A DNA stretch of 64,000 bases. Source: Streptomyces sp. F63. GTDB taxonomy: Bacteria; Actinomycetota; Actinomycetes; Streptomycetales; Streptomycetaceae. Position numbers and translations under genes: made by a program. The notes under the pieces were generated by a model, which was not told where the DNA came from, did no database searches, and saw only the letters and a program-made list of their open reading frames with translations. Of the stretch, positions 36,134 through 44,451 are shown piece by piece (the first letter of the stretch is position 1; each line of letters opens with the position of its first letter). The DNA is taken from assembly GCF_018070345.1 (NCBI RefSeq), contig NZ_JAGPXX010000008.1, forward strand, positions 186,001-250,000, given 5' to 3'.

Positions 36134-37123
36134 GTGACCCGGGACGAACTCCTGAACGCCTTGGCCGCCCTGCGCCGGGCCCGCATCGGGGCGGTCCGCG
36201 CCCCGCACCAACCCCTGTTGCTGCTGTGGCTGTTCGGGCGGTTCGCCGCCACCGGCTCCACCGCGGTCGCCTACGAGGAGGCCGAGGAGCCGGTCAGCCG
36301 GCTGATCAACGACTACGGCCCGGCCGTGATGAGCCCCGCCCTCGCCCGGCAGCGGGCGGCGATGCCCTTCGTCCGGCTGGAGCGCACACTGTGGACCCTG
36401 CGCGACGGTGACGGACGGCCGGTCGGACCGGACGCACCCGAACGCGGCGCCTGGCTGCGGGAGCACGGCGCCACCGGCCGGCTCCTGCCGGACGTCGAAC
36501 GGCTGCTCGCGGACCCCGGCACGCTCTCGGCCGCCGCGCGGATCCTGCTGGACGAGCACTTCACGCCGTCCCTGGAGACCGCGATCCGCGCCGGCACGGG
36601 CCTCGACGCGTCCGCCGCGAAGGAGGGGACGGAGCTGTGCCTCCCCGCCCCCGCACGCGAGGGGCGCACCGGCGCTCCTGCTCCGCCCGCCCGGCGGGCC
36701 GGTTTCGCCGAGGAGGTCCTGCGGGCCTACGCGTACGCCTGCGCGATGTGCGGCTACGACGGCGCGCTGGGCCGCAACCCGGCCGGCCTCGCAGCGGCGC
36801 ACATCCGCTGGCACAGCCAGGACGGCCCCGACACGGCCGACAACGCGCTCGCCCTCTGCACCCAGCACCACACGCTGTTCGACTACGGCGTCCTCGGTCT
36901 GACCGAGGATCTGCGCATCCGGGTCTCCGGCCTCTACACCTGCCGCAGCGAGGCCGGCCGGGCGGTCGACGGCCTCCACGGCCGGCCGCTCGCCGCTCCC
37001 CGGCCCGGCTGCCCGGCTCCCGGCCCGCGCCACGTCGCCTGGCACGCGCGGCAGGTCTTCAAGCACACGCCGGAGCGGGCGCCCGGCTCCGTACCGGCCC
37101 AGGCGGAGGGCGGCGACCGGTAG
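36134..37123 (+). CDS. Putative phosphorothioate-dependent HNH restriction endonuclease
   Basis: A 329-residue protein with two parts. Residues 1-165 resemble the sulfur-binding domain of ScoMcrA/SprMcrA-type enzymes (RIGAVRAPHQPLLLLWLFGR with the conserved P-H-x-P-L-L-L-L-W, then PFVRLERTLWTLR). Residues about 195-255 form an HNH/His-Me finger: CAMCGYDGALG, AAHIRWHSQDGPDTADN and LCTQHHTLFDYG. Such proteins cleave DNA carrying backbone phosphorothioates and act as a type IV defence. There is no SRA domain, unlike ScoMcrA, so it is the minimal SBD-HNH form. No dnd genes are nearby, consistent with a host that excludes modified DNA. GTG start preceded by AAGGTGG. Confidence 0.82.
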   Translation: MTRDELLNALAALRRARIGAVRAPHQPLLLLWLFGRFAATGSTAVAYEEAEEPVSRLINDYGPAVMSPALARQRAAMPFVRLERTLWTLRDGDGRPVGPDAPERGAWLREHGATGRLLPDVERLLADPGTLSAAARILLDEHFTPSLETAIRAGTGLDASAAKEGTELCLPAPAREGRTGAPAPPARRAGFAEEVLRAYAYACAMCGYDGALGRNPAGLAAAHIRWHSQDGPDTADNALALCTQHHTLFDYGVLGLTEDLRIRVSGLYTCRSEAGRAVDGLHGRPLAAPRPGCPAPGPRHVAWHARQVFKHTPERAPGSVPAQAEGGDR

Positions 37124-37172
37124 GCACCGCCGGCTCCCCGCTCCCCACCGCCGGCCCCGACCCCGCTGCGGC

Positions 37173-38165
<993 letters not shown>

Positions 38166-38960
38166 GGTGCTCCTCGGTGGGGCGGGCTGGGACGGGGACA
38201 GGGAGGCGGAGGACGGGCGGTCCGGACGGCGCACCGCCCCTACCCGTCGGCCGCCGCGCGCCCCGAAGGGCCGGGCCGCACAGGGGTCGGGGCTCTCCGC
38301 ATCCCGGGTCACCCTAACCGGACGGTGAGCGGAGGGCCGCCGGACCGCGGATCCGGCGGGTACGCGACCGCACCGGCGCGCAACCGCACCCGGTACGCGG
38401 ACCCACCGGTACGCCGACTCGCCGGCGCGGCCGCTGCCGGAACGCCGCATGGCCGGAACACGCAGCGCAGCCGGCCCGACCGCCTCCGTCCGGTCCGGCG
38501 CCGCGCCGCACCGCACCGGGTCCGCACCGCACCGGGTCCGCACCGCAGCGCACCGCACTTGCGCGACCGCGCCGCCGCCCGGCCCGCTCGCGGCAGTCCC
38601 CGCCCCGGGCCGTGCGCCACGCCGCACCGTGCCCCTCCGCGGCACCGGCCCGCGCCCGGAACCGCCGTGCCCGCGGCCCCGCCGCCGGTTCCGTTCTGCA
38701 ACCGCTTCCGGCCCGGACGCCCTTCGCCCGGTCCGGCCGCCCGCGCGGCCCGAGGCCGGGGACCGAACCCACGACGCGCCGCCCCGGCCCCCGCGCGCCC
38801 CGCCCCGGACCCGCACTCCGGGCGGGGATCCCCGGCGGGCGGTGAACTCCCTGGCCAGGCGGCGGGCCGGCCCCGGGGAACCGCGACGGAAGCCGGTGCA
38901 CGCCCGTGCTGACCGCGCCAACGGGGCGGGAATGGCGATGAGTTCGGCGAGCCCGGCATC
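38166..38960. other. Spacer before the GH9 cellulase
   Basis: About 800 bases of C-rich, low-complexity DNA with no supported gene. The 16-base unit CCGCACCGCACCGGGT occurs twice in tandem at 38506-38537, with a partial third copy to 38547. The 3' end carries the GH9 promoter. Confidence 0.55.
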
Positions 38961-38989
38961 TTGACGGCGCAACCTCCCGCCCCGAAGAT
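38961..38989 (+). promoter_or_regulatory. Promoter of GH9 cellulase
   Basis: TTGACG (38961-38966) and GAAGAT (38984-38989) are spaced by 17 bases. The perfect CebR palindrome begins four bases after the -10, across the expected start site. Confidence 0.6.
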
Positions 38990-38992
38990 GCG

Positions 38993-39006
38993 TGGGAGCG
39001 CTCCCA
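38993..39006. promoter_or_regulatory. Perfect CebR/CelR operator before GH9
   Basis: TGGGAGCGCTCCCA, identical to the site at 9010 although 30 kb away, 48 bases before the GH9 GTG start. Confidence 0.85.
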
Positions 39007-39054
39007 TACATCTCAGCACTTCCTGCCCACCCCACACGCACGGAAGGACGAGCC

Positions 39055-41424
39055 GTGACACAGCATCCGCCCCTTGGCCCCCCGCAGAGGGGCCGCCCCC
39101 ACCGCGGCAGGCGCCGCCTCCTCGGCGCCGTCGCCGTCGCCGGTCTGCTGGGCACCGCCCTGTCGGGGCCCGCCATCGGAGCCGAACCGGGCCCGGAGCT
39201 GGTCACGAACGGTGACTTCTCCAACGGCACCACCGGCTGGTGGTTCACCGCCAACCTCCCGGGCTCGGTCGTCGACGGCCGGCTCTGCGCCGAGGTCCCG
39301 GCCGGCACCGCCAACCCCTGGGACGCCATCGTCGGCCAGAACGACATCCCCCTGACGGCCGGTGAGAGCTACACCCTCCGCTACACGGCCACCTCCACGG
39401 CCCCGGTCACCATCCGCACCAACGTGCAGATGGCGACCGATCCGTACACCGCCGAGCTCAACGCCTCCGACCAGATCGACGAGACCGCGGAGCCCGTCGA
39501 GCACGTCTTCACCGCGAACGCCGACAACGAGGCGGCCCAGCTGGCCTTCCAGGTCGGCGGCAGCGAGGAGGCCTACACCTTCTGCGTCGACGACGTCTCG
39601 CTGACCGGCGGCGCCGAACCGCCCGCCTACGAGCCGGACACCGGCTCCCCGGTGCGGGTCAACCAGGTCGGCTACCTCACCCACGCGGCGAAGAGCGGCA
39701 CCGTCGTCACGGACGCCACCAGCCCGCTCGACTGGACCGTCAAGGACGCCGGCGGCAAGCAGGTGGCGGCCGGGAGGACCAAGCCGGCCGGGACCGACCC
39801 GACCTCGCGGCAGAACGTCCACACCTTCGACTTCGGCAAGCTCATGAAGGCGGGTGAGGGCTACACCGTCACCATCGGCGAGGACACCAGCGAGCCGTTC
39901 GCCATCGGCGACGACCTGTACTCCTCGCTGCGCTCCGACGCGCTGGCGTACTTCTACCACAACCGCAGCGGCATCGAGATCGAGGCGGACCTGGTCGGCG
40001 AGGAGTACGCGCGCCCGGCGGGCCACATCGGCGTCGCGCCCAACCAGGGCGACACCGAGGTGCCGTGCCAGGAAGGCGTCTGCGACTACACCCTCGACGT
40101 CTCCGGCGGCTGGTACGACGCCGGAGACCACGGCAAGTACGTCGTCAACGGCGGGATCTCCGTCGCCCAGGTGATGGCCAACTACGAGCGCACCCTGCAC
40201 ACCGAGGGCGCGGACGGCGCACCGCTCGGCGACGGCAAGCTGCGGGTGCCCGAGCGGGGCAACGGCGTCCCGGACATCCTGGACGAGGCCCGCTGGCAGA
40301 TGGACTTCCTGATGAAGATGCAGGTGCCCGAGGGCGAGCAGCTCGCGGGCATGGTGCACCACAAGATCCACGACCAGCAGTGGACCGGTCTGCCGCTGCT
40401 GCCGAGTGAGGACCCGCAGCCGCGCGAGCTGCACCCGCCGTCGACCGCCGCCACGCTCAACCTGGCCGCGACCGGCGCGCAGTGCGCCCGCCTCTTCGAG
40501 CCGTACGACGAAGAGTTCGCCGCCCAGTGCCTGGAGGCGGCCGAGACCGCCTGGGCCGCGGCGAAGGCCAACCCGGATGTGCTCGCCGACCCGAACGACG
40601 GCACCGGCGGCGGCACGTACAGCGACGACAACGTCGCCGACGAGTTCTACTGGGCGGCGGCCGAACTCTTCGTCACCACCGGTGAGGACGGCTACCGGCA
40701 GGCCGTGCTCGGCTCCGAGCTGCACGGCGACACCGAGGAGCTGTTCCCGCGCGGCGGCCTGTCCTGGGGCTGGACCGGCGGGCTGGGCTCGCTGACCCTG
40801 GCGACCGTCCCGAGCGACCTGACCGCGTCCCAGCTCGCGGGCGTCCGCGCCACGGTGACCGAGGCGGCCGACGGCTACGCCGCCGCCTCCCGCAACTCCG
40901 CGTACGGCGTGCCGTACGACCCGGAGGGCAACCAGTACGTCTGGGGCTCCAACAGCCAGGTCCTCAACAACATGATCGTGCTGGCCACCGCCCACGAGCT
41001 GACGGGCAGGGCCGGGTACCGCGACGCGGTGCTGCACGGCATGGAGTACCTGCTGGGCCGCAATCCGCTCAACCAGTCCTATGTCACCGGCTACGGCGAG
41101 CGGGACTCCCACAACCAGCACCACCGGTTCTGGGCCAACCAGCTCGACCCCTCGCTGCCGAACCCGGCCCCCGGCTCCGTCGCCGGCGGCCCGAACACCG
41201 GCATCGAGGACCCGGTGGCCCAGGACAAGCTGGCGGGCTGCGCGCCGGCGATGTGCTACATCGACGACATCGAGTCCTGGGCGACCAACGAGATCACCAT
41301 CAACTGGAACGCGCCGCTGGCGTGGGTGGCCTCGTACCTGGACGACCAGGGCAGCGGCATCGTCAAGTACGAGGACAACGACGACGGCAAGGGCAAGGGC
41401 AAGAAGCACCGCAAGCACGGATGA
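39055..41424 (+). CDS. Secreted GH9 cellulase with CBM4-like and CelD_N domains
   Basis: A 789-residue endo- or exo-cellulase. Order: signal (RRRLLGAVAVAGLLGTALSG, about 19-42); CBM4/9-like sandwich (about 46-190, ELVTNGDFSNGTTGWWFTA); CelD_N Ig-like domain (about 197-285, VRVNQVGYLTHAAKSGTVV); GH9 (alpha/alpha)6 barrel (about 290-765). Catalytic markers are GGWYDAGDHGKYVVN (two Asp), the His in SYVTGYGERDSHNQHHRFW and the proton donor Glu in NEITINWNAPLAW. The tail is charged and low-complexity (DNDDGKGKGKKHRKHG), and there is no CBM2. GTG 39055 has GGAAGGACGA upstream; the frame runs through the operator before that, so earlier starts are excluded. Confidence 0.93.
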   Translation: MTQHPPLGPPQRGRPHRGRRRLLGAVAVAGLLGTALSGPAIGAEPGPELVTNGDFSNGTTGWWFTANLPGSVVDGRLCAEVPAGTANPWDAIVGQNDIPLTAGESYTLRYTATSTAPVTIRTNVQMATDPYTAELNASDQIDETAEPVEHVFTANADNEAAQLAFQVGGSEEAYTFCVDDVSLTGGAEPPAYEPDTGSPVRVNQVGYLTHAAKSGTVVTDATSPLDWTVKDAGGKQVAAGRTKPAGTDPTSRQNVHTFDFGKLMKAGEGYTVTIGEDTSEPFAIGDDLYSSLRSDALAYFYHNRSGIEIEADLVGEEYARPAGHIGVAPNQGDTEVPCQEGVCDYTLDVSGGWYDAGDHGKYVVNGGISVAQVMANYERTLHTEGADGAPLGDGKLRVPERGNGVPDILDEARWQMDFLMKMQVPEGEQLAGMVHHKIHDQQWTGLPLLPSEDPQPRELHPPSTAATLNLAATGAQCARLFEPYDEEFAAQCLEAAETAWAAAKANPDVLADPNDGTGGGTYSDDNVADEFYWAAAELFVTTGEDGYRQAVLGSELHGDTEELFPRGGLSWGWTGGLGSLTLATVPSDLTASQLAGVRATVTEAADGYAAASRNSAYGVPYDPEGNQYVWGSNSQVLNNMIVLATAHELTGRAGYRDAVLHGMEYLLGRNPLNQSYVTGYGERDSHNQHHRFWANQLDPSLPNPAPGSVAGGPNTGIEDPVAQDKLAGCAPAMCYIDDIESWATNEITINWNAPLAWVASYLDDQGSGIVKYEDNDDGKGKGKKHRKHG

Positions 41425-41430
41425 GCCGGA

Positions 41431-41500
41431 GCCCCGGCGAGCCCCGGCGAGCCCCGGCGAGCCACGGCGAGCCACGGCGAGCCACGGCGAGCCACGGCGA
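41431..41500. repeat. Seven tandem 10-bp repeats after GH9
   Basis: Three copies of GCCCCGGCGA (41431-41460) followed directly by four of GCCACGGCGA (41461-41500), beginning seven bases after the GH9 stop. It is a clean minisatellite likely to vary in copy number between strains. Confidence 0.9.
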
Positions 41501-41582
41501 GTGCTCCGCGGGGAGCCGCCCGCCGGTGAGCCGGGGCAGCGGTGAGCGATGCGACGGAGCGGCCGGGAACACCCGCCTGGTG

Positions 41583-41638
41583 TGCCCGGCCGCTCTGTTG
41601 CGCAGGAGCGTGCCCGGCAGCTCTGTTGCGCAGGAGCG
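41583..41638. repeat. Two tandem 28-bp repeats in the GH9-GH10 spacer
   Basis: Positions 41583-41610 and 41611-41638 match at 27 of 28 bases (core CTCTGTTGCGCAGGAGCG). The spacer 41425-41825 has no gene. Confidence 0.85.
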
Positions 41639-41727
41639 CGGTCCGCCCGGGGCCGCGGGACGGCACCGGCCGCGGCCGCCGGAGGCGCCGCCGCAACGGG
41701 CCGCGCACACCGCCCCGTTCAGAACTC

Positions 41728-41756
41728 TTGACTCCCCGGTTGCCGAGCCTTTACCG
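41728..41756 (+). promoter_or_regulatory. Putative GH10 promoter
   Basis: TTGACT (41728-41733) and TTACCG (41751-41756) are separated by 17 bases; the -10 is a poor match. The operator palindrome follows 13 bases later. Confidence 0.45.
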
Positions 41757-41769
41757 TCCGGAGGCCACC

Positions 41770-41788
41770 TTCCGGAAACTTTCCGGAA
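41770..41788. promoter_or_regulatory. 19-bp palindrome upstream of xylanase
   Basis: TTCCGGAAACTTTCCGGAA is palindromic except for its central base. It lies 38 bases before the GH10 ATG, and a partial third half-site (TTCTGGAA) follows at 41791. The core GAAACTTTC matches the GAAA-S-TTTC type reported for xylan-regulated actinomycete promoters (recalled, not checked). It is clearly different from the CebR sites. Confidence 0.7.
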
Positions 41789-41825
41789 ACTTCTGGAACG
41801 GTTGAACCGACACGGGAGTGCACCA

Positions 41826-43022
41826 ATGAGACCCATCCGCTTCGCCACCGCCGCGCTCGCCACGGCCGCCCTGTCGCTGCCGATGGCCGCGACCTCGGCC
41901 GCAGCCGACGCGCCCTCCGGCCACCCGGCCGCGTCCCACTCCAAGGCCGGGGCCAAGAACGAGCGGCTGCGCTCGGCCGCTCCCGACGGCTTCTTCGTGG
42001 GCACCGCCGTGGCCGGCGGCGGCCACCACCTCGAACAGGACTACCCGGACCCCTTCACCTACGACGAGGAGTACCGGAAGATCCTGGGGCAGCAGTTCAG
42101 CTCGGTCTCCGCCGAGAACCAGATGAAGTGGGAGTTCATCCACCCCGAGCGCGACCGCTACGACTTCGGGGCGGCCGACGCGATCGCCGACTTCGCGGAA
42201 CGCCACCGGCAGGTGGTCCGCGGCCACACGCTGCTGTGGCACAGCCAGAACCCGGAGTGGCTGGAGCAGGGCGACTTCACGAAGGAGGAGCTGCGCTCCA
42301 TCCTGCGCGAGCACATCACCACCGTCGTCGGCCGCTACGCCGGCCGGATCCAGCAGTGGGACGTGGCGAACGAGATCTTCGACGAGCAGGGCAATCTGCG
42401 CGCCGAGCAGAACATCTGGATCCGCGAGCTGGGCCCGGGCATCGTCGCCGACGCCTTCCGCTGGGCCCATGAGGCCGACCCCGGGGCCAAGCTGTTCTTC
42501 AACGACTACGGCGTCGAGGACGACAACGCCAAGAGCGACGCCTACTACCAGCTCATCCAGGAGCTGCTCGCCCAGGACGTGCCCGTGCACGGCTTCTCCG
42601 CGCAGGCACACCTGAGCACCCGTTACGGCTTCCCGGGCGGCCTGGAGGAGAACCTGCGCCGCTTCGACGAGCTGGGCCTGGAGACCGCCATCACCGAGCT
42701 CGACGTCCGCATGGACCTGCCGGAGAGCGGCGTGCCCACCGACGCGCAGCTGGAGCAGCAGGCCGGCTACTACCAGCAGGCCCTGTCGGCCTGCCTGGCC
42801 GTCGAGGACTGCAACTCGTTCACCATCTGGGGCTTCACGGACAAGTACTCCTGGGTCCCGGTGTTCTTCGAGGGCGAGGGCTCCGCGACGGTCATGACGG
42901 AGGACTTCGTCCGCAAGCCGGCGTTCCACGCCCTCTACAACACCCTGCTGGACGCCAAGAAGAAGGACTGCCCGAAGCACGGGAAGCACGGGAAGGGCTG
43001 GAAGAAGGACTGGCGGCGCTGA
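41826..43022 (+). CDS. Secreted GH10 endo-beta-1,4-xylanase
   Basis: Retaining xylanase of 398 residues. The signal is RFATAALATAALSLPMAATS; the barrel spans about 45-370 with acid/base Glu183 in WDVANEIFDE and nucleophile Glu291 in ITELDVRMD; VRGHTLLWHSQNPEWL is the classic GH10 strand 3. No xylan- or cellulose-binding module is present, only a basic tail ending KKKDCPKHGKHGKGWKKDWRR-like (Lys/His/Arg-rich, one Cys). The last codons are repeated 5.4 kb downstream at 48424, at the other edge of an island. Regulation is probably through the palindrome at 41770-41788, not CebR. Confidence 0.95.
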   Translation: MRPIRFATAALATAALSLPMAATSAAADAPSGHPAASHSKAGAKNERLRSAAPDGFFVGTAVAGGGHHLEQDYPDPFTYDEEYRKILGQQFSSVSAENQMKWEFIHPERDRYDFGAADAIADFAERHRQVVRGHTLLWHSQNPEWLEQGDFTKEELRSILREHITTVVGRYAGRIQQWDVANEIFDEQGNLRAEQNIWIRELGPGIVADAFRWAHEADPGAKLFFNDYGVEDDNAKSDAYYQLIQELLAQDVPVHGFSAQAHLSTRYGFPGGLEENLRRFDELGLETAITELDVRMDLPESGVPTDAQLEQQAGYYQQALSACLAVEDCNSFTIWGFTDKYSWVPVFFEGEGSATVMTEDFVRKPAFHALYNTLLDAKKKDCPKHGKHGKGWKKDWRR

Positions 43023-43077
43023 GGGAACGCCCCTCCGCCCACCACCCGCCCGCCGGGTGACCCGCCGCGATCACGGT
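43001..43077. repeat. Left direct repeat of the peptide-modification island
   Basis: This 77-base stretch covers the last seven codons of the xylanase (KKDWRR and stop) and about 55 bases beyond. It aligns to 48424-48500 with a handful of mismatches, starting with GAAGAAGGACTGG and ending with GACCCGCCGCGATCACGGT in both. I read it as a left island boundary. Confidence 0.8.
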
Positions 43078-43330
43078 CCACGGCGGGCCACCGGCACCGG
43101 CGACCGCCCGGGCCCGTCCCCGCCGCCTCGTCCCCGGCGGCGACGGGCCCGCCGCGCGAGCACAACCCGGCCCACGTGGCGCGGCGGGGTCAGCAATGCC
43201 GCACCGGCGGTACCGGATCGCTCCGTACCCGGCTCCAAGAGATGCCTGTTCCGGGGCACCGCACAGAACCCGTCTCTCCCTGGAACGGCTGCACCGCGGG
43301 AGGGTTGGGTCACGGGCCCGGATGCGGCGA
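43078..43330. other. Left edge of the island, non-coding
   Basis: About 250 bases after the direct repeat with no supported gene; still high G+C at first, becoming mixed toward the GNAT stop codon. Confidence 0.4.
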
Positions 43331-44209
43331 CTACGCCCTTGTGGTCTGAACGAATCCCAGAGAGATCAGCCCTTCGGACTGGCACAGCCGGTCGGAGGGG
43401 CCCCCGACCTCCGTCTGGAGGAGTTGGTAGGCCGCGCCGTGGGACTGTCCCCAGTGCATCGCGGCCCGCCACAAGAGGCGGCCCATTCCCTGCCCTCTGA
43501 CCTCGGGTAGAACAGCGAAGTACTGGGGCATGAGCTGCGGGCAGCCAGTCGCATCACCGCGCACTTCCATGGGGCCGATCGCGCCGACGACGCGGTTTTC
43601 GACAGCGGCGGCGAGGACAGGGCCACACCGGCCGGCCTGCAGCCGGGTATAGAGGAAGGCAATGCCTTCGCCCGCCATGGCATGGGCGAACGACACGAAG
43701 GTTTCCTGCACTGCGGTCGGCCAGTCGGTGACGGGGCGGACGGGTCCGGCAGGATCGGGACAGGCGCGGGCAGTGAAGTCCTGGAGCTGGACGCGAGTGC
43801 CGCGCGGACAGCCCGTCTCGGGACCGAGCGGTCGCACGACTCTCGCGTTGGCCGCGTCGTGCGCGGCGGCGAGCTTCGTGGCCAGCTCAGATGCTTCGTC
43901 AATGACGCTGTCACGGTGTCCATAGGCAAAGACCTTGACGGTGCCGCCTCCCCGCCGGGTCAGGGTGGGGATGAGGGTGTGGCCGGGCTGGTGCACCACG
44001 TTGCTGCGGAGAACCGCTTCTTCCTTCTCACTGCTCCAGCGCCGGTCCTTGTCGTAGCGGAGGAAGGACCGGCGGGCGGCGGCCGCGCGCAAGGTGTCTT
44101 CGAAGAGGTCGACGGTCATAGCCTGCGGGTGGACAGGACCGAGAGTCGGCACGATCGGTGCGGTCAGTACCGGCCGGAGCCAGTCCCAGCGAAAGAACAT
44201 GAGCCGCAC
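43331..44209 (-). CDS. GNAT-family N-acetyltransferase in the peptide cluster
   Basis: A 292-residue protein with a C-terminal acetyltransferase fold: YFAVLPEVRGQGMGRLLWRA is motif A (the acetyl-CoA pyrophosphate loop RGQGMG), and the preceding NRVVGAIGPMEVRGDA and following AAYQLLQTEVGG are the neighbouring strands. The N-terminal 160 residues are not recognised. Start may be GTG 44209 or ATG 44200; no ribosome site is visible, while TAGTGT seven bases before the ATG could make a leaderless transcript. As the last of four co-oriented genes it could acetylate the modified peptide or give self-protection, which is inference. Confidence 0.8.
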   Translation of the reverse strand: MRLMFFRWDWLRPVLTAPIVPTLGPVHPQAMTVDLFEDTLRAAAARRSFLRYDKDRRWSSEKEEAVLRSNVVHQPGHTLIPTLTRRGGGTVKVFAYGHRDSVIDEASELATKLAAAHDAANARVVRPLGPETGCPRGTRVQLQDFTARACPDPAGPVRPVTDWPTAVQETFVSFAHAMAGEGIAFLYTRLQAGRCGPVLAAAVENRVVGAIGPMEVRGDATGCPQLMPQYFAVLPEVRGQGMGRLLWRAAMHWGQSHGAAYQLLQTEVGGPSDRLCQSEGLISLGFVQTTRA

Positions 44210-44286
44210 ACTAATACTCTGCCCGTCAGAGGCCGGGCCCCGGCACCAACTCGCCGAAGCCCGGCCGGAACCAACCGGATCGCCGG

Positions 44287-44451
44287 TTAGTGGGGGTTGT
44301 CGTCACCGGCGTCGCAGGAGCACTCGGCACTCTCCACGATCACGTCCAGGTCGAGAACAGCGGTGACCGCCGAAGCGGCGACAGGCGGCGCCGGGCGGCG
44401 CGCCGAGGCCGGCGGGCCGGGCAGGAGGTTCACCAGTACGGGCGGGGTCAT
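44287..44451 (-). CDS. Candidate RiPP precursor peptide, 54 aa
   Basis: A short peptide whose ATG overlaps the radical SAM stop codon (ATGA) and has AAGGAG eight bases upstream, so it is almost certainly translated. The first 30 residues are Pro/Ala-rich with no Cys (MTPPVLVNLLPGPPASARRP at the start). The C-terminal part is AVLDLDVIVESAECSCDAGD followed by DNPH: a leader-like acidic LDLDV segment, then a small core with Cys44 and Cys46. Cys46 and Asp50 form a Cys-x3-Asp pair, the pattern used for some ranthipeptide thioethers. It has no signal peptide. I do not recognise the family. Its position next to a SPASM enzyme is the main reason for calling it a modified-peptide precursor. Confidence 0.72.
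   Translation of the reverse strand: MTPPVLVNLLPGPPASARRPAPPVAASAVTAVLDLDVIVESAECSCDAGDDNPH

Noticed and set aside
41431..41500. Tandem decamers as a CRISPR array
   Set aside because: Units are adjacent with no spacers and far too short; it is a minisatellite.
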